57,433 nt of DNA from Clostridia bacterium (GTDB lineage Bacteria > Bacillota > Clostridia > Oscillospirales > Acutalibacteraceae). Every line of letters starts with the position of its first letter. Position 1 is the stretch's first letter. A model generated the notes under the pieces. The model had not been told where the DNA came from. It saw only the letters and a list, made by a program, of their open reading frames with translations, and did no database searches. The stretch is from positions 1 to 57,433 of the forward strand of contig JAGALQ010000042.1 of assembly GCA_017625095.1 (NCBI GenBank). Reading direction: 5' to 3'. Positions 1 to 9,259 of the stretch are shown piece after piece. The position numbers and the translations under genes were made by a program.

Positions 1-1674
1 ATCGGGGATTACATAGCTTGTTCTTGTCTTACCGGTGGGATACTGAATAAGCGTTGTTTTGTCCTTGTTAAACAATACACCATCGCTGTTGCTCGAATAA
101 TTTTTGTTATTTTCATCTACGGTTATATTTGTCAGGTTATCGCAATAAACGAACGCACCTGTACCGATAGTTGTGACACTGTCAGGTATTGTTACGCTTG
201 TGAGGCTTTCGCAATAAGCGAACGCACAATCACCGATGGTTGTTACGCTGTCGGGGATTGTTACGCTTGTGAGTATTTCACAAAAAGCAAAAGAATAAGA
301 ACCGATGCTTTCTACGGTGTCTGCAATTGATACATTCGTCACATTGACACAGTTGAAAAACGAAAACTCTCCAACAGATGTTACTCCATCTTCAATAACA
401 ACTGATCTGATATCACTTGAATAACCACTCCAGGGTGCACTGTTTTCATATGTTGAAGGATTACCTTCCCAATCATACATTTTGCCCGTTCCGCTGATTG
501 TAAGAACACCTGTACCTGCATCAAATACCCATGTCAGGTTTTCACCACACTCGCCTGAAGCGATTGTCGGTTCAGGCTCAGTAAAGTGAATTGTAGCGGA
601 ATTCAGCGGCTCGTTATATGAAGCGATTGTTATTTTGTTCCAATCCTCTTCGGTTGAACCATAATAAACATCTGTAAGGTCGCACATATCGAATGCCCAG
701 TCACCGATTGTTATTACGCTGTCGGGAATTGTGATATGCCTCAGGTCGTAACAGGAAAGAAACGCTTTCTGTTCGATTGTTGTCACACTATCAGGGATTG
801 TTATAGTTGCAAGACTAGAGCATTCAGCAAACGCACCATAACCGATGATTGTTACACTGTCTGGTATAGTGTAGCTCGTTCTTGTGCTACCGATAGGATA
901 TTGAACAAGCTTGGTTTTATCTTTGTTAAACAACACACCGTCGCTGTCACTTGAATAATTCTTGTTGTTTGCATCTACTGTTATGCTTGTCAGGCTGTAG
1001 CAACCAAAAAATGCAGCAATACCGATTTCTGTTACATTTGAAGGGATTGTGATGTTGGTCAGAGAGCTACATTCCCAAAACGCATTCGAACTGATGGAGG
1101 TGACGCTATCAGATATTGTGATGTTTTTAAGGCCGGTACACCAATAAAACGCCCCATAACCGATGGTTGTTACGCTGTCACCCAATATTACACTTGTCAG
1201 ATCACTGCATTCATAGAATGCCCATTCACCGATACTTGTTACACCGTCCGGGATTATTATGCTTGTAAGGTTGTAACATCCATAGAACGCCCCATCACCG
1301 ATAGTTGTTACGCTGTCAGGGATTGTTACGCTTGCGAGACTTCCACAAACACAGAACGCATTTTCACCGATAGTTGTTACGCCGTCAGCTATATTGACGA
1401 TATTAATATAATCGCTGTATGAACACCAAGGAACAGACGAATAAAAAGACCAATCTGTCATCGCACCCGTACCGGTGATGTTGAGCACACCTGAGCTTGT
1501 GTCAAGCGACCAGGTGAGATTATCGCCGCATTCGCCGCTGTATGATGCCGCCTCTGCTTTGAAATCGAAAAGACCCGGCAAATCAAGCCCGACAAATCCG
1601 CCGAGCGGTGCTGCAGTCAACGTCATAACAACGCACATAGCCACAGCCAACAACCTGACAAACGTTTTTTTCAT
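1..1674 (-). CDS. BspA-like leucine-rich repeat surface protein (3' end outside window)
   Basis: Secreted repeat protein of the BspA/Treponema-type leucine-rich repeat family (LRR_5), probably an adhesin or surface-exposed binding protein. The 558 codons present begin at an ATG (1672-1674) 8 bases after GGAGGT and run off the left edge without a stop. Residues 1 to about 42 form a signal peptide (MKKTFVRLLAVAMCVVMTL...). About 90 residues of mature N-terminus contain the clostridial block GECGxNLTW...TGTGxMxDW, which recurs about residue 375. Between and after these lie repeats of about 23 residues of the type VTIPDSVTTIGxxAFxxCxxLTS. A longer inset with YSSDSDGVLFNKDKTKL occurs twice. Ligand unknown. 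Family call is firm; function is inference. Confidence 0.9.
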   Translation of the reverse strand, partial: MKKTFVRLLAVAMCVVMTLTAAPLGGFVGLDLPGLFDFKAEAASYSGECGDNLTWSLDTSSGVLNITGTGAMTDWSFYSSVPWCSYSDYINIVNIADGVTTIGENAFCVCGSLASVTIPDSVTTIGDGAFYGCYNLTSIIIPDGVTSIGEWAFYECSDLTSVILGDSVTTIGYGAFYWCTGLKNITISDSVTSISSNAFWECSSLTNITIPSNVTEIGIAAFFGCYSLTSITVDANNKNYSSDSDGVLFNKDKTKLVQYPIGSTRTSYTIPDSVTIIGYGAFAECSSLATITIPDSVTTIEQKAFLSCYDLRHITIPDSVITIGDWAFDMCDLTDVYYGSTEEDWNKITIASYNEPLNSATIHFTEPEPTIASGECGENLTWVFDAGTGVLTISGTGKMYDWEGNPSTYENSAPWSGYSSDIRSVVIEDGVTSVGEFSFFNCVNVTNVSIADTVESIGSYSFAFCEILTSVTIPDSVTTIGDCAFAYCESLTSVTIPDSVTTIGTGAFVYCDNLTNITVDENNKNYSSNSDGVLFNKDKTTLIQYPTGKTRTSYVIPD

Positions 1675-1880
1675 AATTCTTTACCTCCCGAAAGCAGATA
1701 GGCTTACTGATATATCTATACATAATAAATAGTACCATATTTTTCTAATAAATAAAGAATTTGTTCTTGTATAATCGCACAAAAATCCGTTTTTTTAGGT
1801 TGTCAATATACACCAAACAAATATAAATTTTATTTTTACCGATATAACCGATGTTTTGTCTTTGCTGAACAGGCAATAAT

Positions 1881-1912
1881 AAACCTCCCGAAATTTATTT
1901 TCCGAGAGGTTT
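1881..1912 (-). terminator. Terminator of the GH31-ChrA operon
   Basis: Inverted repeat AAACCTCTCGGA/TCGGGAGGTTT read on the minus strand, six bases beyond the stop of the last ChrA gene and followed by a weak T-rich tail. It closes the three-gene unit. Confidence 0.75.
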
Positions 1913-1917
1913 GATTA

Positions 1918-2523
1918 TCAAAGTTTCAGCACAACACCGAGCACGGCACACGCGCCGATAAAAACAATCGGGTGAAGCTTCTTTGTCTTTTTGAACATTG
2001 CAAAAAAGAGCACGACCGCGAAGATTATAACCGCCGGGATGTTGATTGCTTCCCAGAAACGCATAATATTGAAATCGGTCAGGTCAAGCAGAGTGAGCTC
2101 AACAACACTCCAACCTGCAGCTGCAATAAGGCCCGTTACTGCGGGGCGGAGTCCGCCGAATGCCCACTGAACAAACTTATTTTCAATATACTTATTCATC
2201 ATCTTTGCAACCGCAACAATAATGATAAGTGACGGAAGCACAAGCGAAACCGTTGCAAGGATTGCACCGGGCACGCTCCACACAGCACCGTGAGCACTCA
2301 TAACACGGAATCCGACATATGTTGCCATATTTACGCCTATCGGTCCCGGTGTTGATTCCGAAACAGCAACCATATCGGCAAGCTGCTCGTGCGTAAACCA
2401 GGTCGGATATTTATCCGCCATTTCCGAGAGGAAAGGCAGGGTTGCAAGACCGCCGCCGACTGCGAGCAGACCTGTTTTGAAAAACTCGAAACAGAGGGTG
2501 AGCAAAGTCATCAACGCACTCAT
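1918..2523 (-). CDS. Half-size chromate transporter family protein (ChrA), second of pair
   Basis: Membrane protein of the CHR family, 201 residues, one ChrA domain with about six predicted membrane segments. The family hallmark FxxGLLAVGGGLATLPFL is at residues 14-31 and STPGPIGVN about 57-65. Short CHR proteins normally occur as pairs that assemble into the transporter; known members export chromate, but the natural substrate in anaerobes is uncertain. Its ATG overlaps the stop of the upstream ChrA gene by 4 bases (ATGA), so the two are translationally coupled. It is the last gene of a unit headed by a GH31 glucosidase. Confidence 0.9.
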   Translation of the reverse strand: MSALMTLLTLCFEFFKTGLLAVGGGLATLPFLSEMADKYPTWFTHEQLADMVAVSESTPGPIGVNMATYVGFRVMSAHGAVWSVPGAILATVSLVLPSLIIIVAVAKMMNKYIENKFVQWAFGGLRPAVTGLIAAAGWSVVELTLLDLTDFNIMRFWEAINIPAVIIFAVVLFFAMFKKTKKLHPIVFIGACAVLGVVLKL

Positions 2524-3122
2524 TTCTTTTCGCCCTCCTTCTTCTTGCCGATAAGCCCGAATTTACCGAGCACAAGACCTGCAACCGCAGAACCGATAAC
2601 AACAACAACGGGGCTTGCACCGAAAACAGCAATCACAACAAAAGCTGCAACCGCAATCAGAATCTGTACAAGGTTTTTAACATTACTTTTGGCAAGCTTG
2701 ATAACCGCAACCGTAATAAGTGCGCAAACAGCGATTCTGATGCCTGCGAAGGCGTGCTGCACTGCAGGGATATCCGCAAAATTTGAAAGCACCGCGGCAA
2801 TGGCGGCAATTATAACAACCGAGGGAAAAACAACACCTGCTGTCGAGAAAATTGCACCGAGCACTTTTGACTGTTTGTAACCGACAAAGGTTGCAGTGTT
2901 GACCGCGATAATACCCGGTGTACACTGACCGACAGCATAGTAGTCAAGTATTTCCTCTGTCTTTACCCATTTTTTGTTTTCAACGAGCTCACGCTCAAGC
3001 ATAGGGAGCATCGCAAGACCGCCGCCAAAGGTCATTACACCTATTTTGGCAAACGACAAAAACAGCTGACACAGCAGCTTTGCGCGGCTGCCCTCATTTT
3101 TCTTTTCTTTCATAGCCTTCAT
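2520..3122 (-). CDS. Half-size chromate transporter family protein (ChrA), first of pair
   Basis: CHR-family membrane protein of 200 residues, homologous to its downstream neighbour. Motifs are FAKIGVMTFGGGLAMLPML near residues 24-42 and GQCTPGIIAVNTATFVGY near 70-87. A lysine-rich tail (KKKEGEKK) should lie in the cytoplasm. Its start overlaps the stop of the GH31 gene by 4 bases and its stop overlaps the next ChrA start, so all three proteins should be made from one mRNA in coupled fashion. Because each half is complete and the overlap is a clean ATGA, this is a normal heterodimeric pair and not a broken full-length gene. Substrate not deducible from sequence. Confidence 0.9.
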   Translation of the reverse strand: MKAMKEKKNEGSRAKLLCQLFLSFAKIGVMTFGGGLAMLPMLERELVENKKWVKTEEILDYYAVGQCTPGIIAVNTATFVGYKQSKVLGAIFSTAGVVFPSVVIIAAIAAVLSNFADIPAVQHAFAGIRIAVCALITVAVIKLAKSNVKNLVQILIAVAAFVVIAVFGASPVVVVIGSAVAGLVLGKFGLIGKKKEGEKK

Positions 3123-5401
3123 TCGCTTTCCAATTCTTCATTGATTGCCGCTCTGACAGATTTCGGCAACGGCAAATTTTTCAGCTTTTTCATTATATCG
3201 CCGTCTGCACCGAGAAGTCGGCAGCAGATTTCTTTTTTGAGTGAAAAGCCCTGCCAGCGTGAGAAGATGCGCACAGCTCTCTCATTCGCTGTTTCGCCAA
3301 CAATACGCTGTGTATTTTCCGCACATATGGTACAGCTTTCACCTACGGATGCATCCTTTATTTCAAATACAAGCTCCTTGCCGTCTGCAACGAGGTCACG
3401 CACTCTGATTTTGTAATTGCGTTTCTGCGGTATAACCGAAGTATCACCCTCGGCAGCATTAACGGTAAAGCTTACCTTACCGTTATTATAGCTGATTTCA
3501 AATTTTGTCGACGCAGTGTGATTTTTGAAATCAACAGAGCCGTCGTCCTCCTTGAGTACGAACTCACCGTTACCCGAGAAAGCCCATATCTCAAAGCTTT
3601 CGGGGTTTGATGATGAGTTGCCCTCATCGGCTGACATCGGAATAATCGCACCTTCTTTTGCAAGAACGGGAATCGTTTCGGTATCTCTGAAAAGTTCAAT
3701 TTTTTTGCTGCCGACATATGATCTGAGGGTGAAAATATCAGTCCATCTGCCCTCAGGTATCCACGCCTCAACACTGCCCATCAGAATCTTTTTGTCGTTC
3801 GGTTTTGTTATCGGGCATATCATGAGCTCCGAGCCGAACATGTACTGATTGGGCACGTTGTAAGCCTGCTCACCGTCGGGATAGGAATAGTACATAGGTT
3901 CGCACAGTGCTGTGCCGTCAGTGTGTGTGCGGTGATCCATTGTATAGATATAAGGAATCAGCTTATGGCGCAGATTAAGCCAGTATTTTGCCGCACGGCA
4001 GACCTCTGCGCTGTATTTCCACGGCTCTTTGCCGAGAGCGAGCATATTGCTCGAATGCAGACGCATAATCGGTGAGAAAACACCGAACTGAAGCCAGCGG
4101 ATATAGAGCTCATCATCTCTTACACCAAACATATGACCGCCTATATCGTGACTCCACCACGTATAAGCCGCATTTGTTGCATTGGCTGTGAAATACGGCT
4201 GAAATCCAAGCGACTTCCACGTGATGAATGTATCGCCCGAAAAGCCTAACGGATAGCGGTGAGCACCTGCTCCGCTGTAACGCGAGAGAATGAGCGGAAG
4301 CTTGCCGTTTTCGGCATTATCGAGGAAATGATAGTGGTTGAGTGCAAGCAGCGGGTCAAGCCCCTGAGAGTCGCTCTTTGTGCCCTGCTGCCAGTCAATC
4401 CACCAGAAATCAACACCGTCACGCTCATAAGGCTTGTGGCCGATGTCAAAATAAGCGTTCCAGAAATCGTCGTTTGAGCAGCTGAATTCAACAGGCTTTT
4501 TGCTTTTCGGATCAACACCCGTAGCCTTTGCCATATCTTCATACATATTCTCAAACTCACGGAATCCATCAGCAGGATGGAGATTGAGAGTCACCGAAAG
4601 GTTCATATCGTGAAGCTCTTTAAGGAAACCTTTATAGTCGGGGAAGAGATCGGTGTTCCAGGAATAACCTGTCCAACCGTTGTACTTCATACCAAACTTT
4701 TCCTTGATTTTCACCCAGTGCCAGTCCATATCAACAGTCGCAACAGTCAGCGGAATACCCTCGTTTTTAAACCTTACCATAAGCTCAAGATATTCCTGCT
4801 GTGTATATGCGTGATATCTGCTCCACCACACACCGAGCGCAAATCTCGGAATGAGCGGCACACGCGAAGAGATTTTATAAAAAGCATTTATTGTTTCGCG
4901 GTAATCCTTACCGTAAGCGAATAGGTAATAATCCTTGCCGTCACCCTCACGTCTGACAAAGTGACCGCCATCATCAATCAGAAGCGAAGCGCTGTCATCA
5001 AAAAGATAAGCTCCGCCCTTGGTGATAAAGCCGTCGCCGAGCTTTGCCTTGCCGTTTGTCATATCGAGTGTGCGGCACGTGCCTTTGAGATTTTCCTGCT
5101 TTGAAAAAACTTCGGTATTGCCGCTGTCTTTAAAATACACACTGTACGGAACAAGGTTTTTAACGGTAAAGATAACGTCATCCGTTTCGACAGTGACGGT
5201 TTTTCCGCTTGCTTCAACTTTCATTGAGCCGCAGTCAAAGCGTCTGAACCACACAGCAGAGCTGGGCAGATCCGTAAAGCTGCCTGACTCAAAACGTATA
5301 AGACGTGATGTCAGGAAGATAACGCGCCAACCGTCACCGCTAAATATCTGCGACTTATCCGCCACAGCATCGGTTTTTGCAACAAGAGTTTTCTTCAGCA
5401 C
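3119..5401 (-). CDS. GH31 family alpha-glucosidase/alpha-xylosidase-like glycosidase
   Basis: Cytoplasmic retaining glycosidase, 760 residues, no signal peptide. The GH31 barrel carries GVWWSRYHAYTQQEYLELM, the nucleophile Asp near residue 336 in FWWIDWQQG, and the acid/base Asp near 390 in GFSGDTF, followed by WWSHDIGGH and the beta-sandwich domains. The start is taken as GTG at 5399-5401 because GGAGG lies 7 bases upstream; a TTG 18 bases earlier is also in frame but would put that site inside the gene. The WIDW form of the nucleophile motif fits GH31, but alpha-glucosidase versus alpha-xylosidase or other specificity cannot be told. It is first in an operon with two ChrA genes. Confidence 0.9.
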   Translation of the reverse strand: MLKKTLVAKTDAVADKSQIFSGDGWRVIFLTSRLIRFESGSFTDLPSSAVWFRRFDCGSMKVEASGKTVTVETDDVIFTVKNLVPYSVYFKDSGNTEVFSKQENLKGTCRTLDMTNGKAKLGDGFITKGGAYLFDDSASLLIDDGGHFVRREGDGKDYYLFAYGKDYRETINAFYKISSRVPLIPRFALGVWWSRYHAYTQQEYLELMVRFKNEGIPLTVATVDMDWHWVKIKEKFGMKYNGWTGYSWNTDLFPDYKGFLKELHDMNLSVTLNLHPADGFREFENMYEDMAKATGVDPKSKKPVEFSCSNDDFWNAYFDIGHKPYERDGVDFWWIDWQQGTKSDSQGLDPLLALNHYHFLDNAENGKLPLILSRYSGAGAHRYPLGFSGDTFITWKSLGFQPYFTANATNAAYTWWSHDIGGHMFGVRDDELYIRWLQFGVFSPIMRLHSSNMLALGKEPWKYSAEVCRAAKYWLNLRHKLIPYIYTMDHRTHTDGTALCEPMYYSYPDGEQAYNVPNQYMFGSELMICPITKPNDKKILMGSVEAWIPEGRWTDIFTLRSYVGSKKIELFRDTETIPVLAKEGAIIPMSADEGNSSSNPESFEIWAFSGNGEFVLKEDDGSVDFKNHTASTKFEISYNNGKVSFTVNAAEGDTSVIPQKRNYKIRVRDLVADGKELVFEIKDASVGESCTICAENTQRIVGETANERAVRIFSRWQGFSLKKEICCRLLGADGDIMKKLKNLPLPKSVRAAINEELESE

Positions 5402-5447
5402 TGTATCGCCTCCATGCAAAATATTTAAAGTATCAAACTAATTAATT

Positions 5448-5476
5448 ATTATATTTTATTGCCTGTAAATAGTCAA
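5448..5476 (-). promoter_or_regulatory. Promoter of the GH31-ChrA operon
   Basis: Minus-strand TTGACT (5471-5476), 17-base spacer and TATAAT (5448-5453), about 40 bases before the ribosome binding site. Confidence 0.7.
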
Positions 5477-5515
5477 GAAAAGCAACAAATAAAACTACAT
5501 TCAAGCAAAAAAGGA

Positions 5516-5551
5516 ACCCCCACAGATAATGCTGACGCATATCCGTGGGGT
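5516..5551 (-). terminator. Terminator after the 1200-residue surface protein gene
   Basis: GC-rich inverted repeat (ACCCCACGGATA and its complement) followed on the minus strand by TTCCTTTTTTG. It separates the surface protein gene from the GH31 operon. Confidence 0.85.
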
Positions 5552-5627
5552 GACTAATTATTGTGTTGAAAATTTTGCATTTCAAAGGAACTGTGTATGG
5601 TTGTTTACATCTTTTTTCTATATTGAT

Positions 5628-8600
5628 TTAAAACCAAAAGAAGCCGAACAGAATAATTCTTATTATCCACTGCCACCAAGAGTAGTAGACTTCAACCTCA
5701 AACTGTACGCTGTATTCTTCGCACGTTACGGTAACGGTTTGCACTCCTTTTACATTACTGTCAAAACCGCTTACTGTCATAAGCGATGTGTCGTCAATAA
5801 CTTTTACCGTACCGTCGGGCTCTGATATAGTGATTTCAATTCCGCTTAAATCCAGTTCTGAAAACTTATATATATACTTTGTTTTATCAGGCAGCTTGGT
5901 TATTTCGGCGGATGCGGCAGGTAAAAGAAGTTCGAATTCGCTGAAACGGTTCACTTCAAAAATTATACAGCCATTTTCAGCCTTCAACGTTCCGTCTGCA
6001 GATGAAAGCTTTTCTCTGCCACCGTCAGTGAAATGATGATAAACAACAACGTCAACTCTGTCTTTATATTCGTCGGGCAATGGCATTTTTACGGTGACGG
6101 TAAAGCCGTCGTTCGGCTGAACTACCGTACCGTTTTTACCTATAGTTTTGATGTTGAATATTCCTATTTGTCTGTAGGTGCTACCGTCTACCATATAAAT
6201 TCCGCCGGGTTCTCTGCCGCCGGTTATTTCATTCACTTCAAGAGTTACTTCTTCGTTGAAGCAATCCTGCGAATATATTGCGGTAACACCGTAAGCCTCT
6301 GAAGCGGCGACCTTGTATTCACGGGTGACTGTTTCGGCACAGCCTTCATTCTGACAGGCTGCCGTTTCTGTTAATCCACTTTCGTCGGGCATATATCCTC
6401 CGAATTTGTGTCCGGTTGCAGGATGTTCGGTGTCATTGACTTTGTCGGTAACTTCACAGCCTTTTGAAGAACAAATTGCGGTTTTGGTACCGTTTGCTTC
6501 ACAGTCAGCATCGTTATTGTAAATGTATTGTTCAAAGTTATGAGAATGAGTTTTTGTGTTTTTTTCGCCGCAGGAGCATTCCGCGGTTTCGGTGATTTTA
6601 TCTTGGTTAACGATATAATTCTCAAAGCTGTGTTCGTGCAGTTGTTTTTTTGTATATCTGCAACCACCGAATACACATTCCGCTGTTAATTCAGTATCTG
6701 AAGTGAGTTTATATTCGCCCCATATATGCTCCGTATGAAATCTTCTCAGCTGAGCAAAGCCTTTGTTTGTGTGGTCGCCGTCGCTAATAAATTTATCTGA
6801 GCCGTTTGAATAACGCATTTTTAAGGTAGCTTCGCTGAATGCCGATATGCCAAGGCTTTTGCCTTCCCACACATCAATATGATAGCCGTCGTCATACAGT
6901 GAATCCAAATACATACCCCACATAAGGTCAATGACACCGCCTGAGTCTGCCTCAGATACGTCGTTACCAACAAAGAAGCAACCGTTAAGTGCAAATATGT
7001 TTGATATATTATAAGAGCCGCAGAATTTTCCGCTGTTGCTTGCAGTCACCGTGCCTGCCGTATAGCAATAGTTGATTGTGTTGTCTTCGTTGATAGGATA
7101 GAGCATACCTGCAAAGCCGCCGGCACAGTTGATACCCTCAATATCACCCGTGTTGTAGCAATATGATATGCGGCATTTGTCGATATTGCCTGCAAGACCG
7201 CCCGTGATTTTGCCGCCGATAATATCACCTTGGTTGCAGCACTCTTCAACAGTGCAGTTTGAAGCTTTGCCGATAACGCCGCCGATACAGCTGTTTGCAG
7301 AGCCTTTAACAGTTGCAAGATTTCTGCAGCCGATGATTTCGCAGTTTTCGGCATAGCCTATGACTGCACCTGTATTTGTGCTGTTTGCAACTACAGGGCA
7401 GTTAATGCTGCAGTTTTCAAACTTTGAATTTTCTGCCTTTGCACATAAAACTGCTGTCGCCTCACTTGTTTCGCTGTTAGCGGATACGCTTTTGCCCGAA
7501 ACAGTTATATTTCGGATTTCAGCTGAGTCACATTGAGCAAAAACTCCTGTCAGGTTTGCTTTATCGGTCTGTATTTCAACGTTTGTTATGCTATGCCCAA
7601 AGCCGTCAAATATGCCGCTGAAGTTTTCAACAGGCTGCATTTCGTATCCGTTATCAAAATTGATTTCAATATCGTTTAAAAGTGCAAACGAAACGTCGGT
7701 TGTATCTTGTGTACAAATTTCTGTGAAGATTCTCCACTCATCAAAATTACTGATAGTATAAAGCTTACCTTTTTCAAGAGTTACAGTTTCGGAAATGGGA
7801 ACCGAATTCAATCTTAAATGCTCATAATCAGTCAAGATGTTTGTTTCGGCGCATCCCTCTTTTGTACAGCGCGCAGTTTTTGTGCCGTCAACATCATTTG
7901 CAGCATCATCGTTATATGTATATTCGCCCCACGTATGATAGTGAGTTCTTCTCTCAACACCGTCGCACGCGTAATATGTGCAAGTGCGGTTTTCGCTCTT
8001 AGCACCGTCCATTTCCCACTCACCGTAATCACAGCTCGTAAGACCTATGCCTTCATAGTGAAGTGAGAACGGAACCGGCAATTCACCGCTTTTGCCGACA
8101 AAGTATATTCCGAAATATCCCCACTCCATAGGGTATTCTTCAAGCTGTGCATAAATATCAGCATGCAGAACATCAACAAAACCGGTTGTTTTCATTTCTT
8201 CCTCAGTGTAAGTTTCGAAGCCGTTTTCTCCGTCTTTGTCGCTCATATAATAGCACTGATTAATGCCTTGTGTATCGCCCGTGAAACTGTGGCAGAAACC
8301 GGCATTGTTATTTATTTCAACAGCCGCATAGCATATATTCAGCGTTCTCAGGATATCATAGCCGTCATCAAAATAATACAGATCTATTGACGAAGCAAAC
8401 TGACCTGCGGTTTCATCCGTACAATTGACACTGCCCGTTGCAGCACAATGTTCGAATAAAGTATCGTCGCCTTTGATTTTTCCTGCAAATCCGCCGCCGA
8501 TGCTGTTTGCAAAAACTTTGGCATTACTCATACTGTCGCTGACTTCACATACAGACATATAGCCTGCAAATCCGCCTACAATCGAGTCGCCTTTTACACA

Positions 8601-9230
8601 GCCTTCCGCATAGCAGTCTCTTACTGCGGTTCCGAGCATTGAGCCGGCATATAAACCGACTTTGTCAGCTTCGCTGTTAACAATACCTTTGACGGAGCAA
8701 TTACTGATATAACCCGAATTGGAAAAGGTATCCGCAAGAATACCTTTTGCTGTTACGTAAGAATTTTCAATACTAAGGTTGGTTATGTGAGGCTCAAAGT
8801 ACATTCCGAAAAGGCTGTTGAGATAGAGTCCGCTTATTGTATGCCCGTCACCAATAAAGGAGCCTTTAAATATTTTTCCTTTTTTGCCGCCGATTGGCTC
8901 AACAGCAATAAGTTCTGTACACTCTTCAATAGGCTTATTGTTATAAAGCGGCTCACCTGTTTCTGAAAGTGAAAATTCACCGCTGTTCACAACTATATCG
9001 TTATTCAGCCAAAAGCTTGCTCCTTCACATTTGTTACCGTCCTCATTGACAATTTTTGCGAGAGCTTTCAAATCATCAACAGTACTGATATAGTATTTTT
9101 CACCGCTTTTTATTACTGTATCTTCGGACAGGGTGTTTTGCACCGTGTCTGTATCAGCAGTTGCAAAGGCCGTTGTGACACAGGTAAAAAGGATAACAAG
9201 ACATAATAATAAGGATAATGATTTATTCAT
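5628..9230 (-). CDS. Large secreted GLUG-motif / Ig-like surface protein
   Basis: A 1200-residue extracellular protein of unknown ligand. ATG at 9230 follows GGAGG. Residues 1-23 are a signal peptide (MNKSLSLLLCLVILFTCVTTAFA). GLUG-type beta-helix repeats (GGFAG, GYAEN, GGVIGKA) lie near 190-300 and 610-720. Around 430-480 and 840-960 are repeated His/Cys segments of the pattern HxWGEYxY...DGTKTAxCxxxGC, common in clostridial wall proteins. A bacterial Ig-like domain (Big_3 type, LPDKTKYIYKFSELDLSGIEI) lies near 1110-1180. The protein ends in a hydrophobic aromatic segment, WWQWIIRIILFGFFWF, that could anchor it in the membrane. It lies 29 bases downstream of a membrane-linked sigma factor and probably shares its transcript. 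Confidence 0.85.
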   Translation of the reverse strand: MNKSLSLLLCLVILFTCVTTAFATADTDTVQNTLSEDTVIKSGEKYYISTVDDLKALAKIVNEDGNKCEGASFWLNNDIVVNSGEFSLSETGEPLYNNKPIEECTELIAVEPIGGKKGKIFKGSFIGDGHTISGLYLNSLFGMYFEPHITNLSIENSYVTAKGILADTFSNSGYISNCSVKGIVNSEADKVGLYAGSMLGTAVRDCYAEGCVKGDSIVGGFAGYMSVCEVSDSMSNAKVFANSIGGGFAGKIKGDDTLFEHCAATGSVNCTDETAGQFASSIDLYYFDDGYDILRTLNICYAAVEINNNAGFCHSFTGDTQGINQCYYMSDKDGENGFETYTEEEMKTTGFVDVLHADIYAQLEEYPMEWGYFGIYFVGKSGELPVPFSLHYEGIGLTSCDYGEWEMDGAKSENRTCTYYACDGVERRTHYHTWGEYTYNDDAANDVDGTKTARCTKEGCAETNILTDYEHLRLNSVPISETVTLEKGKLYTISNFDEWRIFTEICTQDTTDVSFALLNDIEINFDNGYEMQPVENFSGIFDGFGHSITNVEIQTDKANLTGVFAQCDSAEIRNITVSGKSVSANSETSEATAVLCAKAENSKFENCSINCPVVANSTNTGAVIGYAENCEIIGCRNLATVKGSANSCIGGVIGKASNCTVEECCNQGDIIGGKITGGLAGNIDKCRISYCYNTGDIEGINCAGGFAGMLYPINEDNTINYCYTAGTVTASNSGKFCGSYNISNIFALNGCFFVGNDVSEADSGGVIDLMWGMYLDSLYDDGYHIDVWEGKSLGISAFSEATLKMRYSNGSDKFISDGDHTNKGFAQLRRFHTEHIWGEYKLTSDTELTAECVFGGCRYTKKQLHEHSFENYIVNQDKITETAECSCGEKNTKTHSHNFEQYIYNNDADCEANGTKTAICSSKGCEVTDKVNDTEHPATGHKFGGYMPDESGLTETAACQNEGCAETVTREYKVAASEAYGVTAIYSQDCFNEEVTLEVNEITGGREPGGIYMVDGSTYRQIGIFNIKTIGKNGTVVQPNDGFTVTVKMPLPDEYKDRVDVVVYHHFTDGGREKLSSADGTLKAENGCIIFEVNRFSEFELLLPAASAEITKLPDKTKYIYKFSELDLSGIEITISEPDGTVKVIDDTSLMTVSGFDSNVKGVQTVTVTCEEYSVQFEVEVYYSWWQWIIRIILFGFFWF

Positions 9231-9259
9231 AAAAAAGCCTCCTTTTAAGTCGGTTGTAT

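Noticed and set aside
1-1500. Regular repeats about 69 bases apart that might look like a CRISPR array
   Set aside because: The period is 23 codons and the repeats translate into leucine-rich repeats in one open frame; there are no invariant direct repeats with unique spacers, and no cas genes.
1918-3122. A frameshifted full-length ChrA
   Set aside because: Each half has its own start, ribosome site and complete CHR domain with an ATGA overlap, the normal short-CHR pair.
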